Assembly: GCA_045591035.1 (NCBI GenBank)
Contig: JAZNSG010000003.1
Span: forward strand, 43,326 to 107,325
Source of the DNA: SIG440 sp045591035
Lineage (GTDB): Bacteria > Bacillota > Clostridia > Monoglobales > Monoglobaceae
Length of the DNA: 64,000 bases
Direction: 5' to 3'
Shown here: piece after piece, positions 7,545-16,422 of the stretch
Numbering within the stretch: the first letter of the stretch is position 1
How the letters are laid out: every line of letters begins with the position of its first letter
Notes under the pieces: generated by a model
Told to the model about the DNA's origin: nothing
Seen by the model: only the letters and a program-made list of their open reading frames with translations
The model's database searches: none
Made by a program: the position numbers and the translations under genes

Positions 7545-10448
7545 ATGAAATTTACAAAAAGACTTTTGAGTATGCTAATTGTAGTCGCAATGTGTCTGAC
7601 ATGCTTTGTAGTTACTCCGGTTTCTGCTGCTGCTTTTACAGACCTTAAAGAAGACCATTTTGCATACGAGGCAGTAAACGTTCTCAGTAAGCTGGGCGTT
7701 ATCAACGGTTATGAAGAAAACGGAGGATTCAGCTTCAAACCGGACAACAATGTAACAAGAGCGGAATTCACCGCAATGCTGCTCAGAACCCGTGGAATGG
7801 GCTCAGTTGGTTCAACCAGCCTTGAAAATCCCCCGTTCCCTGATGTTACAACTTCGGATGTATCCTGGGCTATTGGTAATATCAGAACAGCTCGTGAGCT
7901 TAAAATTATCAACGGTTACGATGATGGTACATTTAAGCCCAAAAACAATGTTTCTTATGAAGAAGCAGTAAAGATGATTGTTTGTGCTTTGGGATATGGT
8001 GATATGGGAGTAGATGGTGCAACCTGGTACTCAAAGTATATTATGACGGCAACATCTTTAAAATTCCTTGATGGTGCAGGTGGTGCAATATCTACCCCCG
8101 CAACCCGTGCAACAATTGCTAAGATGCTTTATAATTGTCTTGAAGTTAAACTTGCTGAAAATAATCAGATTACAAACAAGACAATTCTTGAAAATGACCT
8201 CAAACTCATTAAAAACGTAGGTTATATTGCATCTAATCCGGACATCAGTCTTTCGGCACCGGACCCCAACCTGAGAGCAAATGAAATTCAGATTACCAGT
8301 CCTGACGAGGATGGTAATCCCGAAACCATTACCTATAAGGTTGATGATGCATCAAAGTACAACGATATGTTGGGCGCACAGATTACGTTCTATTATCAGG
8401 ACGACTTTAATACTGGCATGAAGAATTTGGTTTTGGCTACTGTTAAGGACAGCACAACTGTTACTATTGAAGCAAACCTCATCCAAAGCGGAACGTCCAA
8501 CACAATAAATTATCTGAAGACAGAAGATGCAGATAAAGAAATCAGTATAAGTGTTGCGTCTGACAGCGTGGTTGTTTATAATGGCAAACTTTATGGAACA
8601 GCTGCGGATAGTTCAAGCACATTTGCTACCTATTTCTCAGAAAAAGGATTGCCTGAGGTTGGAAAGGTTGAGCTTGTTGACAGAGACGGCGACGATGTTT
8701 ATGATGTAGTGTTTGTTGACGATTATGAAGTATACTTTGTATCTTCTGTTACTAACTCAGACTATAAGATTACAGACAATGCACTCAGAAACGGTCTTTC
8801 TACTGCTGACAGACAGAAAACATTGAATTATAATCAAAATGATATTGAGTTTTATACCGCAAGTGGAGCGGCTGCATCATTCAGCTCGATTAAAAAGGGT
8901 AGTATAATTTTTGTGGCAGAAGATAACCATTCAACTGGTGATGCAAAGGTAATTGTTTGCAACGATACAGTATCCGGAAAGGTTACAGCTACAAGTTCAT
9001 CCAAGGGATACACTATTAACGGCAAGTCTTACAAGGAATCCAGACTTGCACCTTGGAAGAATCCTATTTCCGGCGCAAGTCCCTCGCTGACGACTGCACC
9101 TTCTATGGGTGATAGTGCTAAGTTCTATCTTGATATGGATGGAAATATTATCTGGTATGATAAAACAGAAGCAACCTCAAACCAGCAGTACGGGTATATT
9201 ACAGGGGCCAGATATGACAGTGGTAATTTTGAAGAAACAGCACAAGTTGAAATTATCACAAAATCTAATATAAAAGGTACTGTATATACTATAACCACCA
9301 AGTCAAAGCTAAACGGTGGTGTTCCCGCATCGCTTAATGATTTTGTAACCGCACTTGACAAGTTGAGCGATCGTAGTGATACTGTCGACAGTGATTACAG
9401 GCAATTGGTTAAATTTACCACAGCAAAATCAACAGAGATTGAAGAAATTATTACAGCTACAGCTACTTTGGACACACCGGAAAGAATTGCTGATAATACA
9501 CTTAATATCTACAGCGCTATTACATCTGCTACAGATTGCTCATATTCAGCAGGCAGATTTTCAGCAGTTTCAGGTGGCAAGAAAATAAATGCTAAAAATG
9601 CATTTATTCTTGATGTGAGAACTCCCGGAAAGTATAGTCTTTTGACGACCGGTAAACTGAAGGACGCATCAACAGGCTATAATATTGAGTGCTTTGATGT
9701 GGATTCAACAAATTTTGCAAAAGTTGTGATTGTATATGCTGTTCCGGCAGCTGCGAATATAGGCGCAGTTGACGAGAATTCACCCGTATTTGTTATCAGT
9801 GAAGTTGTCGAGGAGATGGAAGGCGAATACGCAAGATATTATCTCAGCGGATGGGTAGGCACCAAGAAATATAGTGAAGAAGATGGAACATCTTTGAAGC
9901 TGTCAACAGAAGATTCTGCAACAAATACGATAGCGGCTACTCTCAAAAAAGGTGACGTAGTGAGACTTGGTACAGACAGTGAGGGCTATTATACAATTAA
10001 GCATGAGGCAGGTAAACAGCATATCATATTCCGTATGGATGCAGGATATCGTGATACTCTCAGCAATCCCAGCAATACAATACATGTAAATACTGCTTAT
10101 CCGGAATATGAAGTTATCTGGGGTACACTTTATGAAAGAAGTAACACTGCTATGTTGGTTTCTAAATCAATACTCTCAGGTAGTGAGGCGGAAAATGCAC
10201 TCAATCTCAGAGAGGATGCAATAATGCCGTCAGCTTTCAGTGGTGCAAAGATACTTAAGTTCAAGATGGAAAACGGTGATTTGAAAATATATGAAGAAAC
10301 CGTACCTACAGTAAGCGGAGATGAAACCGACTGGGGATGCATTGAGGAACTGAGTAAGTTCACAGACGGAAGTGGGGATGCTCCGGCTGAAATATTCTTA
10401 CATTTAAGTAATAACGTTGTTAAAACTATGATTATTATAGAAAGATAA
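7545..10448 (+). CDS. Large SLH-domain surface protein
   Basis: A 967-aa exported protein: signal peptide (about 1-28, ending VSAAA), then three SLH repeats up to about residue 205 (FTDLKEDHFAYEAV, PFPDVTTSDVSWAI, and a third). The remaining roughly 750 residues are beta-rich with many Thr/Ser/Asp and match nothing I recognise; no catalytic motif is evident. It may be an S-layer or surface structural protein. A strong GGAGG site precedes the ATG, and a bidirectional terminator follows. Confidence 0.85.
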   Translation: MKFTKRLLSMLIVVAMCLTCFVVTPVSAAAFTDLKEDHFAYEAVNVLSKLGVINGYEENGGFSFKPDNNVTRAEFTAMLLRTRGMGSVGSTSLENPPFPDVTTSDVSWAIGNIRTARELKIINGYDDGTFKPKNNVSYEEAVKMIVCALGYGDMGVDGATWYSKYIMTATSLKFLDGAGGAISTPATRATIAKMLYNCLEVKLAENNQITNKTILENDLKLIKNVGYIASNPDISLSAPDPNLRANEIQITSPDEDGNPETITYKVDDASKYNDMLGAQITFYYQDDFNTGMKNLVLATVKDSTTVTIEANLIQSGTSNTINYLKTEDADKEISISVASDSVVVYNGKLYGTAADSSSTFATYFSEKGLPEVGKVELVDRDGDDVYDVVFVDDYEVYFVSSVTNSDYKITDNALRNGLSTADRQKTLNYNQNDIEFYTASGAAASFSSIKKGSIIFVAEDNHSTGDAKVIVCNDTVSGKVTATSSSKGYTINGKSYKESRLAPWKNPISGASPSLTTAPSMGDSAKFYLDMDGNIIWYDKTEATSNQQYGYITGARYDSGNFEETAQVEIITKSNIKGTVYTITTKSKLNGGVPASLNDFVTALDKLSDRSDTVDSDYRQLVKFTTAKSTEIEEIITATATLDTPERIADNTLNIYSAITSATDCSYSAGRFSAVSGGKKINAKNAFILDVRTPGKYSLLTTGKLKDASTGYNIECFDVDSTNFAKVVIVYAVPAAANIGAVDENSPVFVISEVVEEMEGEYARYYLSGWVGTKKYSEEDGTSLKLSTEDSATNTIAATLKKGDVVRLGTDSEGYYTIKHEAGKQHIIFRMDAGYRDTLSNPSNTIHVNTAYPEYEVIWGTLYERSNTAMLVSKSILSGSEAENALNLREDAIMPSAFSGAKILKFKMENGDLKIYEETVPTVSGDETDWGCIEELSKFTDGSGDAPAEIFLHLSNNVVKTMIIIER

Positions 10449-10463
10449 AGATTTCCACAAACA

Positions 10464-10495
10464 AAAAATCACACGGCATTGCCGTGTGATTTTTT
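10464..10495. terminator. Bidirectional terminator
   Basis: A 14-bp stem AAAAATCACACGGC / GCCGTGTGATTTTT has T runs on both strands. It lies between the converging SLH protein gene and argF. Confidence 0.9.
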
Positions 10496-10525
10496 GTATA
10501 TTTTAAAAAAGGTCTTTCTTTAAAA

Positions 10526-11431
10526 TCAGTCTTTCATCAAAGTCACAAGAACTGCTTTTTGTGCGTGAAGTCTGTTTTCAGCTTCGTCAAATATTTCATT
10601 TGCGTGGGCTTCAAATACTTCAGCTGTGATTTCTTCTTCACGATGAGCGGGAAGGCAATGGAGAACCATTGCATCAGGCTTTGCAATAGCCATGAGCTTT
10701 GAATTTATCTGGTAACCTTCAAAAACCTTTTTACGGGCATTTGCTTCGCTTTCCTGACCCATTGATGCCCAAACATCAGTAACGAGAATATCTGCGTCTT
10801 TTGCGGCTTCTTCCACGGATTCGGTACAGGTGAATGTTCCGGTTTCTGATGCCCATTTCATAAGGTCACTATCGGGTTTGTAGTCCTTTGGACAAGCGAT
10901 GGAAAATTCCATACCCATCTTTATAGCACCAACCATAAGAGAGTTTGCCATATTGTTTCCGTCACCAATAAAACACATTTTTAGTCCGCTGAGTTTGCCC
11001 TTGTGTTCACGGATTGTCATAAGGTCGGCGAGTACCTGACAGGGATGACAATAATCAGTTAGCCCGTTAATAATCGGGATTGAGCCGTATTTTGCAAGGT
11101 CCTCAACTTCTTTCTGGGCAAAGGTTCTTATCATAATACCATCAAGGTATCTTGACAGAACACGTGCTGTATCTTCAACCGGCTCACCTCTGCCGATTTG
11201 CAGGTCATTTGAGCTTAAGAAAAGTGGGTTTCCACCAAGCTCATACATACCAACCTCAAATGAGACACGGGTTCTTGTGGAGGATTTTTCAAATATCATA
11301 CCAAGTGACTTGCCTTCGAGATGCTTATGAGGAATACCGTTTTTCTTTTCGTATTTCAGCTGGTCTGCCATATCAAGTACTGCGGTTATTTCCTCGCTGG
11401 ACCAGTCTGAAAGTTTAAGTAAATGTTTCAT
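10526..11431 (-). CDS. argF: Ornithine carbamoyltransferase
   Basis: Converts ornithine and carbamoyl phosphate to citrulline. The 301-aa protein shows the carbamoyl-phosphate loop SSTRTR (residues 50-55), the HPCQ motif and the ornithine-binding HCLPAHR near residue 257, all intact. It is the last gene of the argC-J-B-R-D-F operon, 20 bp after argD. Argininosuccinate synthase and lyase are not in the window. Confidence 0.96.
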   Translation of the reverse strand: MKHLLKLSDWSSEEITAVLDMADQLKYEKKNGIPHKHLEGKSLGMIFEKSSTRTRVSFEVGMYELGGNPLFLSSNDLQIGRGEPVEDTARVLSRYLDGIMIRTFAQKEVEDLAKYGSIPIINGLTDYCHPCQVLADLMTIREHKGKLSGLKMCFIGDGNNMANSLMVGAIKMGMEFSIACPKDYKPDSDLMKWASETGTFTCTESVEEAAKDADILVTDVWASMGQESEANARKKVFEGYQINSKLMAIAKPDAMVLHCLPAHREEEITAEVFEAHANEIFDEAENRLHAQKAVLVTLMKD

Positions 11432-11451
11432 TTTAATTTATCCTTTCTAAA

Positions 11452-12612
11452 TTAAAGTGTTTCAATAGCGTTTTTAAGAATTTTGAGACCTGCGTCGATT
11501 TCTTCACGGGTAATATTAAGGGGTGGAAGAAGTCGAACTTTGTCTTTTGCTGTGAGGACTAACAGTCCGTCATTCAGACATTTTTTCAGAATCTCTTTTG
11601 CATCTTTCGTGGTGGTAATTCCAAGCATAAAGCCCATGCCTGAAACTGATTCAACGCCATCTATCTTTTTAAGTTCCGAAATAAGGTAGGAGCTTTTTTT
11701 TGTTACATCGGCAAGAAGATTTTCATCTAATCGGCTTAATATGCTGAGCGCACCTGCCGCGGCTATCGGATTTCCGCCAAATGTCGAACCGTGGCTTCCA
11801 GCAGGAAGGATATTTTCAACTTTTTTTGAGAACATGGTAGCTCCCAAAGGTAAACCTCCGGCTAAGCCCTTTGCGGTTGAAACTATATCAGGACAAAGAC
11901 CAAAATGCTCATAAGCATAGAGCTTTCCGGTTCTGCCGTTTCCTGTCTGAACCTCATCTACAATTAAAAGTGCATCGTATTTTGCCGCCATTTCCTCGGC
12001 GGTTTTTATAAATTCAGCGGTCAGCGGAAGAACGCCACCCTCACCCTGAATAATCTCAAACATTATACCACATACCTTGTCGGACATTGCATTTTTCAAA
12101 GCTTCGCAGTTGTTTGCTTCGACATATACAAAACCCTCGGTAAAGGGGGTAAAGCATGTGTGGAACGTATCCTGACCGGTTGCTGAAAGCGTTGTTATTG
12201 TTCTGCCGTGGAAACTGTTTTTAAGTGTTATAATGATGTTTTTGTCAGGGTTTTTGTCTGTTCCGTATTTTCTTGCACCCTTGATTGCACATTCATTTGC
12301 TTCTGCCCCCGAGTTGGAGAAGAAAACCTTGCTCATTCCCGTCTTTTCGCAAAGCATCTCTGCAAGGTCAGCACAGGGCTTGGTGTAGTAGTAGTTTGAG
12401 GCGTGTTGTAGTTTGGAAAGCTGTGCAGAGACTGCATTGACCCATTCTGCATCGCAGGCGCCGAAGGTGTTGACAGCTATCCCGCTGCCAAAGTCAATGT
12501 ATTTTTTCCCTTCAGGGTCAAACAGAGTGCATCCGTTACCTTTTTCAAGCTCCAGGTCCAGACGACCGTATGTTCCCATAATATATTTTGAATCTTTTTC
12601 TTTAGTATTCAT
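11452..12612 (-). CDS. argD: Acetylornithine aminotransferase
   Basis: A class-III PLP aminotransferase of about 386 aa that makes N-acetylornithine from the semialdehyde. Visible features: SGAEANE and GARKYG, the DEVQTGNGRTG block, and STAKGLAGG, which carries the PLP lysine. I choose the ATG at 12612, nine bases after GAGG; an upstream in-frame ATG at 12627 lacks a site because it lies within that region. It belongs to the arginine operon. Confidence 0.95.
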   Translation of the reverse strand: MNTKEKDSKYIMGTYGRLDLELEKGNGCTLFDPEGKKYIDFGSGIAVNTFGACDAEWVNAVSAQLSKLQHASNYYYTKPCADLAEMLCEKTGMSKVFFSNSGAEANECAIKGARKYGTDKNPDKNIIITLKNSFHGRTITTLSATGQDTFHTCFTPFTEGFVYVEANNCEALKNAMSDKVCGIMFEIIQGEGGVLPLTAEFIKTAEEMAAKYDALLIVDEVQTGNGRTGKLYAYEHFGLCPDIVSTAKGLAGGLPLGATMFSKKVENILPAGSHGSTFGGNPIAAAGALSILSRLDENLLADVTKKSSYLISELKKIDGVESVSGMGFMLGITTTKDAKEILKKCLNDGLLVLTAKDKVRLLPPLNITREEIDAGLKILKNAIETL

Positions 12613-12639
12613 TTTGATAGTCCTCATTTGAAAAAGTTT

Positions 12640-13119
12640 TTATTTAACAGTATCTAAAAGAGTGTTGGCAAAGATTTCGGCATCGTTTTCGGTTTTCATT
12701 GCAATGAATATGGTGTCGTCGCCGGCAATAACACCGATAACGTGGTTAAAATCCAGAGTTTCAATCGCCATGGCACAGCCTTGGGCAGAGCCGGGGATTG
12801 TTTTAACAACAACTAAATTTGAAGCACTTTGTACTGTTATTACAGAGTGGGTAAGAAGAGCATTGTATCTGGTTTTTATGTCAACAGCAGACTCCTTGCC
12901 TGGTAGGGCATAACGATATTTTTCACCACGGTCTGCAATTTTTATGAGTCTGAGCTCTTTTATGTCACGGGAAACCGTTGCCTGGGTAACTGCAAAACCT
13001 GATGAAACAAGTAGTTTTGTGAGCTGCTCCTGGGTTTCCACAGCGTTGTCTGTAATTAGCTTAACGATAGCGTTGTGACGCTGTTTTTTTGAAGCTCGAG
13101 AGAGTTCCTTATCTTTCAT
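12640..13119 (-). CDS. argR: Arginine repressor ArgR/AhrC
   Basis: A 159-aa regulator with an N-terminal winged helix (about residues 8-75, including TQATVSRDIKEL) and a C-terminal hexamerisation and arginine-binding domain (GSAQGCAMAIETL, GVIAGDDTIFIA with the GDDT arginine contact). It is encoded inside the operon it probably controls, between argB and argD. Its likely targets are the ARG-box-like sites upstream of argC, which would give negative feedback. Confidence 0.95.
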   Translation of the reverse strand: MKDKELSRASKKQRHNAIVKLITDNAVETQEQLTKLLVSSGFAVTQATVSRDIKELRLIKIADRGEKYRYALPGKESAVDIKTRYNALLTHSVITVQSASNLVVVKTIPGSAQGCAMAIETLDFNHVIGVIAGDDTIFIAMKTENDAEIFANTLLDTVK

Positions 13120-13171
13120 ATTTTCCCGCCTTTCTGTGAGTGCTTTGTCTCACCGCTGAGAAGTTAAAGAT

Positions 13172-14035
13172 TTAAATTACCATTGTACCGATACCTTCAT
13201 CGGTAAGTATTTCAATTAGTATTGCGTGGGGCACACGTCCGTCGAGAATGAAGACTTTGTGTACGCCGTGCTTGATTGCATCAGAGCAGCATTGCATTTT
13301 GGGAATCATTCCGCCTGAGATTATGCCTTGCTCTGTGAGTGATGGGATTTCATCGGTTTTCACAATGGGGATGAGTGTATCCTCGTTGTCTTTATCCCGA
13401 AGAAGTCCACGGATATCTGTCATTGAAATAAGGCTTTCGGCATTGATAACTCCTGCAATTTTTGCTGCAGCTGTGTCGGCATTTATGTTGTAAACGTTAC
13501 CATCTTCGTCATAGCCTACGGTTGCAATAACGGGGATGTAGCCTTTATCAAGCACGTCAAGTATTGGGGTTGGATCAATTTCGGAAACCTCACCCACAAA
13601 ACCGTGTACGTCGTCGAGCTTTGTTGCCTGAATCATATGTCCGTCAATTCCGCAAAGACCCATTGCGTTTCCGCCCATGGTATGAATAAGATTAACAAGA
13701 CTTTTGTTAATCTTTCCGGCAAGAACCATCTGAACAATTTCGACAGAGTCTTTGTCGGTAACACGGAGTCCATCAATAAATTCGGTTTTTGTTCCGAGCT
13801 TTGAAAGCATGTCCGAAATTTCAGGACCACCGCCGTGAACGAGAACTACCTTGATTCCTATAAGGGAAAGAAGAAGAATATCGCCCATTACAGCAGTTTT
13901 CAGTTCTTCGTTGAGCATAGCGTTTCCGCCATATTTAATAACTACTATTTTGTTGTAATACTCCTGGATATAGGGGAGTGCCTCGATGAGAATTTCTGCT
14001 CTTTTTGCTATTGGTACATTTATATTATTTTCCAT
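13172..14035 (-). CDS. argB: Acetylglutamate kinase
   Basis: Phosphorylates N-acetylglutamate. The 287-aa amino-acid kinase shows VVIKYGGNAM near the N terminus (phosphate-binding Lys/Gly), VLVHGGGPEIS (acetylglutamate site) and the late ISGGMIPKMQCC block. A long N-terminal helix (ILIEALPYIQEYYNK) is typical of hexameric, arginine-inhibited enzymes, suggesting feedback inhibition. The ATG follows AAGGAG. Confidence 0.96.
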   Translation of the reverse strand: MENNINVPIAKRAEILIEALPYIQEYYNKIVVIKYGGNAMLNEELKTAVMGDILLLSLIGIKVVLVHGGGPEISDMLSKLGTKTEFIDGLRVTDKDSVEIVQMVLAGKINKSLVNLIHTMGGNAMGLCGIDGHMIQATKLDDVHGFVGEVSEIDPTPILDVLDKGYIPVIATVGYDEDGNVYNINADTAAAKIAGVINAESLISMTDIRGLLRDKDNEDTLIPIVKTDEIPSLTEQGIISGGMIPKMQCCSDAIKHGVHKVFILDGRVPHAILIEILTDEGIGTMVI

Positions 14036-14049
14036 AATTCGTCTCCTTT

Positions 14050-15264
14050 TTAGGTACGATAATCGCCATTGATTTTTACATAGTCATAAGTGAGGTCACA
14101 ACCCCAGGCACAAGCTGTTCCGTCGCCTTCGTAAAGGGTTATGTCAATAATTATTTCATCTTCGCTGAGAATGGATTTTGCTTCGTCTTCGTCAAAATCG
14201 ACGCCGCTGCCGCCTTTGCAAACAAGGATTGAACCGGCGGAGGAGGAAAGGGAAACATCGATGTTGTTGATGTTACATTCAGCTCCGCTGTAGCCTACGG
14301 CACAAAGGATTCTGCCCCAGTTGGCGTCTGAACCGAACATTGCCGCCTTGAAGAGTGAGGAACACACAACGCTTTTAGCTATCAGTTTAGCATTTTTGGT
14401 GTCCTTGGCTCCGTGAACGTGGCTTTCAAGAAGTTTACTTGCACCTTCGCCGTCCTTTACGATATTCCGGCACAGGTAGGTGGTTACTTCAGAGAGAGCC
14501 TTGGCAAAGGTGTCAAGAGCGTCGCCCTCTTTGTCAATAATTGTGTTTTCTGCCATTCCGTTGGCTAAAACTGTAACCATATCGTTTGTTGAAGTGTCGC
14601 CATCAACAGAAATCATATTGAATGAATCGAGAATGTCGGCACTAAGAGTTTTTTGAAGCATTTCGGGGGTTATGGCTACGTCAGTGGTAACAAAAACCAG
14701 CATGGTTGCCATATTTGGATGAATCATGCCCGAGCCTTTTGCGATGCCGCCGATTTTGCAGGTCTTTCCGTCGATTTCAAAGGAAACAGCAATTTCCTTT
14801 TTCACCAGGTCGGTAGTCATAATTGCTTCTGCTGCGTCGTTGCTTCCGTCGTAGTTTAATTCAGCTGTGAGCTTATCCATAGCGTTCGCAATAGGTTCAA
14901 TGGTCATAGGCTGACCGATAACTCCTGTGGATGCGACAACGACGTCGGATTTTTTTATGCCGGTATGTTTTTCAACCAATTCGCACATTCCTTCAGCAAT
15001 TTCAATGCCGTTTGCGTTGCAGGTATTTGCATTTCCGCTGTTGCAGATAATTGCAGATGCATATCCGTCGGCAATGTTTGATTTGGTAACATAGATTGGT
15101 GCTCCCTTAACCAGATTCTGGGTATAGGTTGCAGCAGCAACAGCCCGTTTTTCACTTACAATAAGTGCCAAATCTTTCTTTTCTTTATTTTTGCGTATTC
15201 CGGCGTGTACTCCGGATGCTTTAAAGCCTTTTGCGGCACATATGCCGCCTTGTATAATTTTCAT
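14050..15264 (-). CDS. argJ: Glutamate N-acetyltransferase / ornithine acetyltransferase
   Basis: A 404-aa member of the ArgJ (DmpA/OAT) fold that recycles the acetyl group from acetylornithine to glutamate. The self-cleavage site is visible as HPNMATML, with the nucleophile Thr187 that becomes the N terminus of the beta chain. The C terminus ends ACAWGCDLTYDYVKINGDYRT, typical for ArgJ. An argA-like synthase is not present here, so this may be the bifunctional form; that cannot be decided from sequence. Confidence 0.95.
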   Translation of the reverse strand: MKIIQGGICAAKGFKASGVHAGIRKNKEKKDLALIVSEKRAVAAATYTQNLVKGAPIYVTKSNIADGYASAIICNSGNANTCNANGIEIAEGMCELVEKHTGIKKSDVVVASTGVIGQPMTIEPIANAMDKLTAELNYDGSNDAAEAIMTTDLVKKEIAVSFEIDGKTCKIGGIAKGSGMIHPNMATMLVFVTTDVAITPEMLQKTLSADILDSFNMISVDGDTSTNDMVTVLANGMAENTIIDKEGDALDTFAKALSEVTTYLCRNIVKDGEGASKLLESHVHGAKDTKNAKLIAKSVVCSSLFKAAMFGSDANWGRILCAVGYSGAECNINNIDVSLSSSAGSILVCKGGSGVDFDEDEAKSILSEDEIIIDITLYEGDGTACAWGCDLTYDYVKINGDYRT

Positions 15265-15297
15265 GGTGTTTTTCCTTTCAAAAGTAGGGTTGTGTAG

Positions 15298-16236
15298 TTA
15301 AAGAACGAGGCCTTCGGTTTCGTCACAACCGCAAATGAGGTTGAAACATTGAAGTGCCGCACCTGATGCGCCTTTGCCAAGATTGTCAAAGGTGGATGCA
15401 ACAAGGATTCGTTCGTCGTTTCCTGTTACGATAATTTCCATGGAGTCTTTTCCTGAAAGCTCGTTTGTGCCAAGAAAACCTTCTTGTCCAAACGGTCTTA
15501 CGGATACTAATTTTTGTCCGCTGTAATGTTCGGCAAGGATGTCATAAACATCCTTTGCAGTAACTTTTTTTGACAGAAGTTTGCTGAAAAGCGGAACTGA
15601 CACTGTCATGCCGCTGTAAAAGTCAGCAACAATAGGTGAAAAGCAGGGTTCGAAGTCCAAACCACAGACAGCCTTCATCTCGGGGAGATGCTTGTGCATT
15701 TGTGTCAGTCCGTATTGACGTGGGCTTGAAAGTTCAATCCTGCGTTGGGCACTTTCGTATTCCGCAATCATTTTCTTTCCGCCGCCACTGTATCCGGTTA
15801 AAGAAGTACAAACAATGGGATAGTCCGGCGAAATAATTCCGTTAGCAACAAGGGGCGCCACAATGGAGCAAAATCCACTGGCATGGCAACCGGGGACCGC
15901 AATTCTGTCAGAGGAAAGAATTTTATCCTTGAAGTCCTTTGAAAGCTCGGGAAAACCATACGCCCAAGAGGGGTTTGTTCGGTGGGCCGTTGATGTATCA
16001 AGAATCTTAACGGGAGCTGTGCCAATGGCTTCGGTTATTTCAATTGAAGCGGTATCAGGCAGACACAAAAACGCAACATCGGCACTGAGAATAGCTTCTT
16101 TTCGAGAAAATAGATTTTTTCGATGTTCCTCATCGATAGATATAAGCTCAATATCGGGGCGAGAAGTAAGGCGCTCGTGGATTCTGAGACCTGTTGTGCC
16201 TACACTTCCGTCAATAAACACTTTATGTTTAGACAT
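15298..16236 (-). CDS. argC: N-acetyl-gamma-glutamyl-phosphate reductase (short type)
   Basis: NADPH-dependent reductase of the third arginine step. The 312-aa length and N terminus (KVFIDGSVGTTGLRIHERL) match the shorter second ArgC class rather than the 340-aa class. The catalytic cysteine is Cys117 in VPGCHASG. It is the first gene of the operon; GGAGG precedes its start, and ARG-box-like sequences surround its promoter. Confidence 0.95.
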   Translation of the reverse strand: MSKHKVFIDGSVGTTGLRIHERLTSRPDIELISIDEEHRKNLFSRKEAILSADVAFLCLPDTASIEITEAIGTAPVKILDTSTAHRTNPSWAYGFPELSKDFKDKILSSDRIAVPGCHASGFCSIVAPLVANGIISPDYPIVCTSLTGYSGGGKKMIAEYESAQRRIELSSPRQYGLTQMHKHLPEMKAVCGLDFEPCFSPIVADFYSGMTVSVPLFSKLLSKKVTAKDVYDILAEHYSGQKLVSVRPFGQEGFLGTNELSGKDSMEIIVTGNDERILVASTFDNLGKGASGAALQCFNLICGCDETEGLVL

Positions 16237-16248
16237 TTGGTTAAACCT

Positions 16249-16266
16249 CCTGTATAAATATTCAAC
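16249..16266 (-). promoter_or_regulatory. Candidate ARG box C (over the argC ribosome site)
   Basis: On the minus strand GTTGAATATTTATACAGG resembles the ARG-box pattern TNTGAATWWWWATTCANW with a few mismatches. It overlaps the argC Shine-Dalgarno region, about 63 bp (six helical turns) from box B. Confidence 0.45.
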
Positions 16267-16275
16267 ACATACTCT

Positions 16276-16306
16276 ATATTAAACTATATTTACGGAAAAA
16301 AGTCAA
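16276..16306 (-). promoter_or_regulatory. Arginine operon promoter
   Basis: On the minus strand TTGACT (16306-16301) is followed after 17-19 bp by TTTAAT/TAATAT (16283-16276). The -10 is imperfect. Box B ends just upstream of the -35, so ArgR bound there could block polymerase. Confidence 0.6.
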
Positions 16307-16311
16307 TAGTT

Positions 16312-16329
16312 TTTGCATAAATATTCAAA
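16312..16329 (-). promoter_or_regulatory. Candidate ARG box B
   Basis: On the minus strand TTTGAATATTTATGCAAA fits the ARG-box consensus apart from one base. It abuts the -35 element and lies 4 bp from box A, a tandem arrangement like known ArgR operators. Confidence 0.65.
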
Positions 16330-16333
16330 AAAT

Positions 16334-16351
16334 ATGTAATAAAAATTCACA
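16334..16351 (-). promoter_or_regulatory. Candidate ARG box A
   Basis: On the minus strand TGTGAATTTTTATTACAT fits the ARG-box consensus with two mismatches. Its centre is 22 bp from that of box B, so both face the same side of the helix. Confidence 0.6.
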
Positions 16352-16374
16352 TATTTAACCGTTTGTTTTTGTGC

Positions 16375-16410
16375 AAAAGAAAATGCAGGAGCAAAAAAGC
16401 TTCTGCATTT
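16375..16410 (-). terminator. Terminator of the rpmH-jag cluster
   Basis: On the minus strand AAATGCAGAAGC pairs with GCTCCTGCATTT (one mismatch) around TTTTTT and is followed by TCTTTT. It lies just after the jag stop. Confidence 0.7.
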
Positions 16411-16422
16411 AGAATTGACTTG

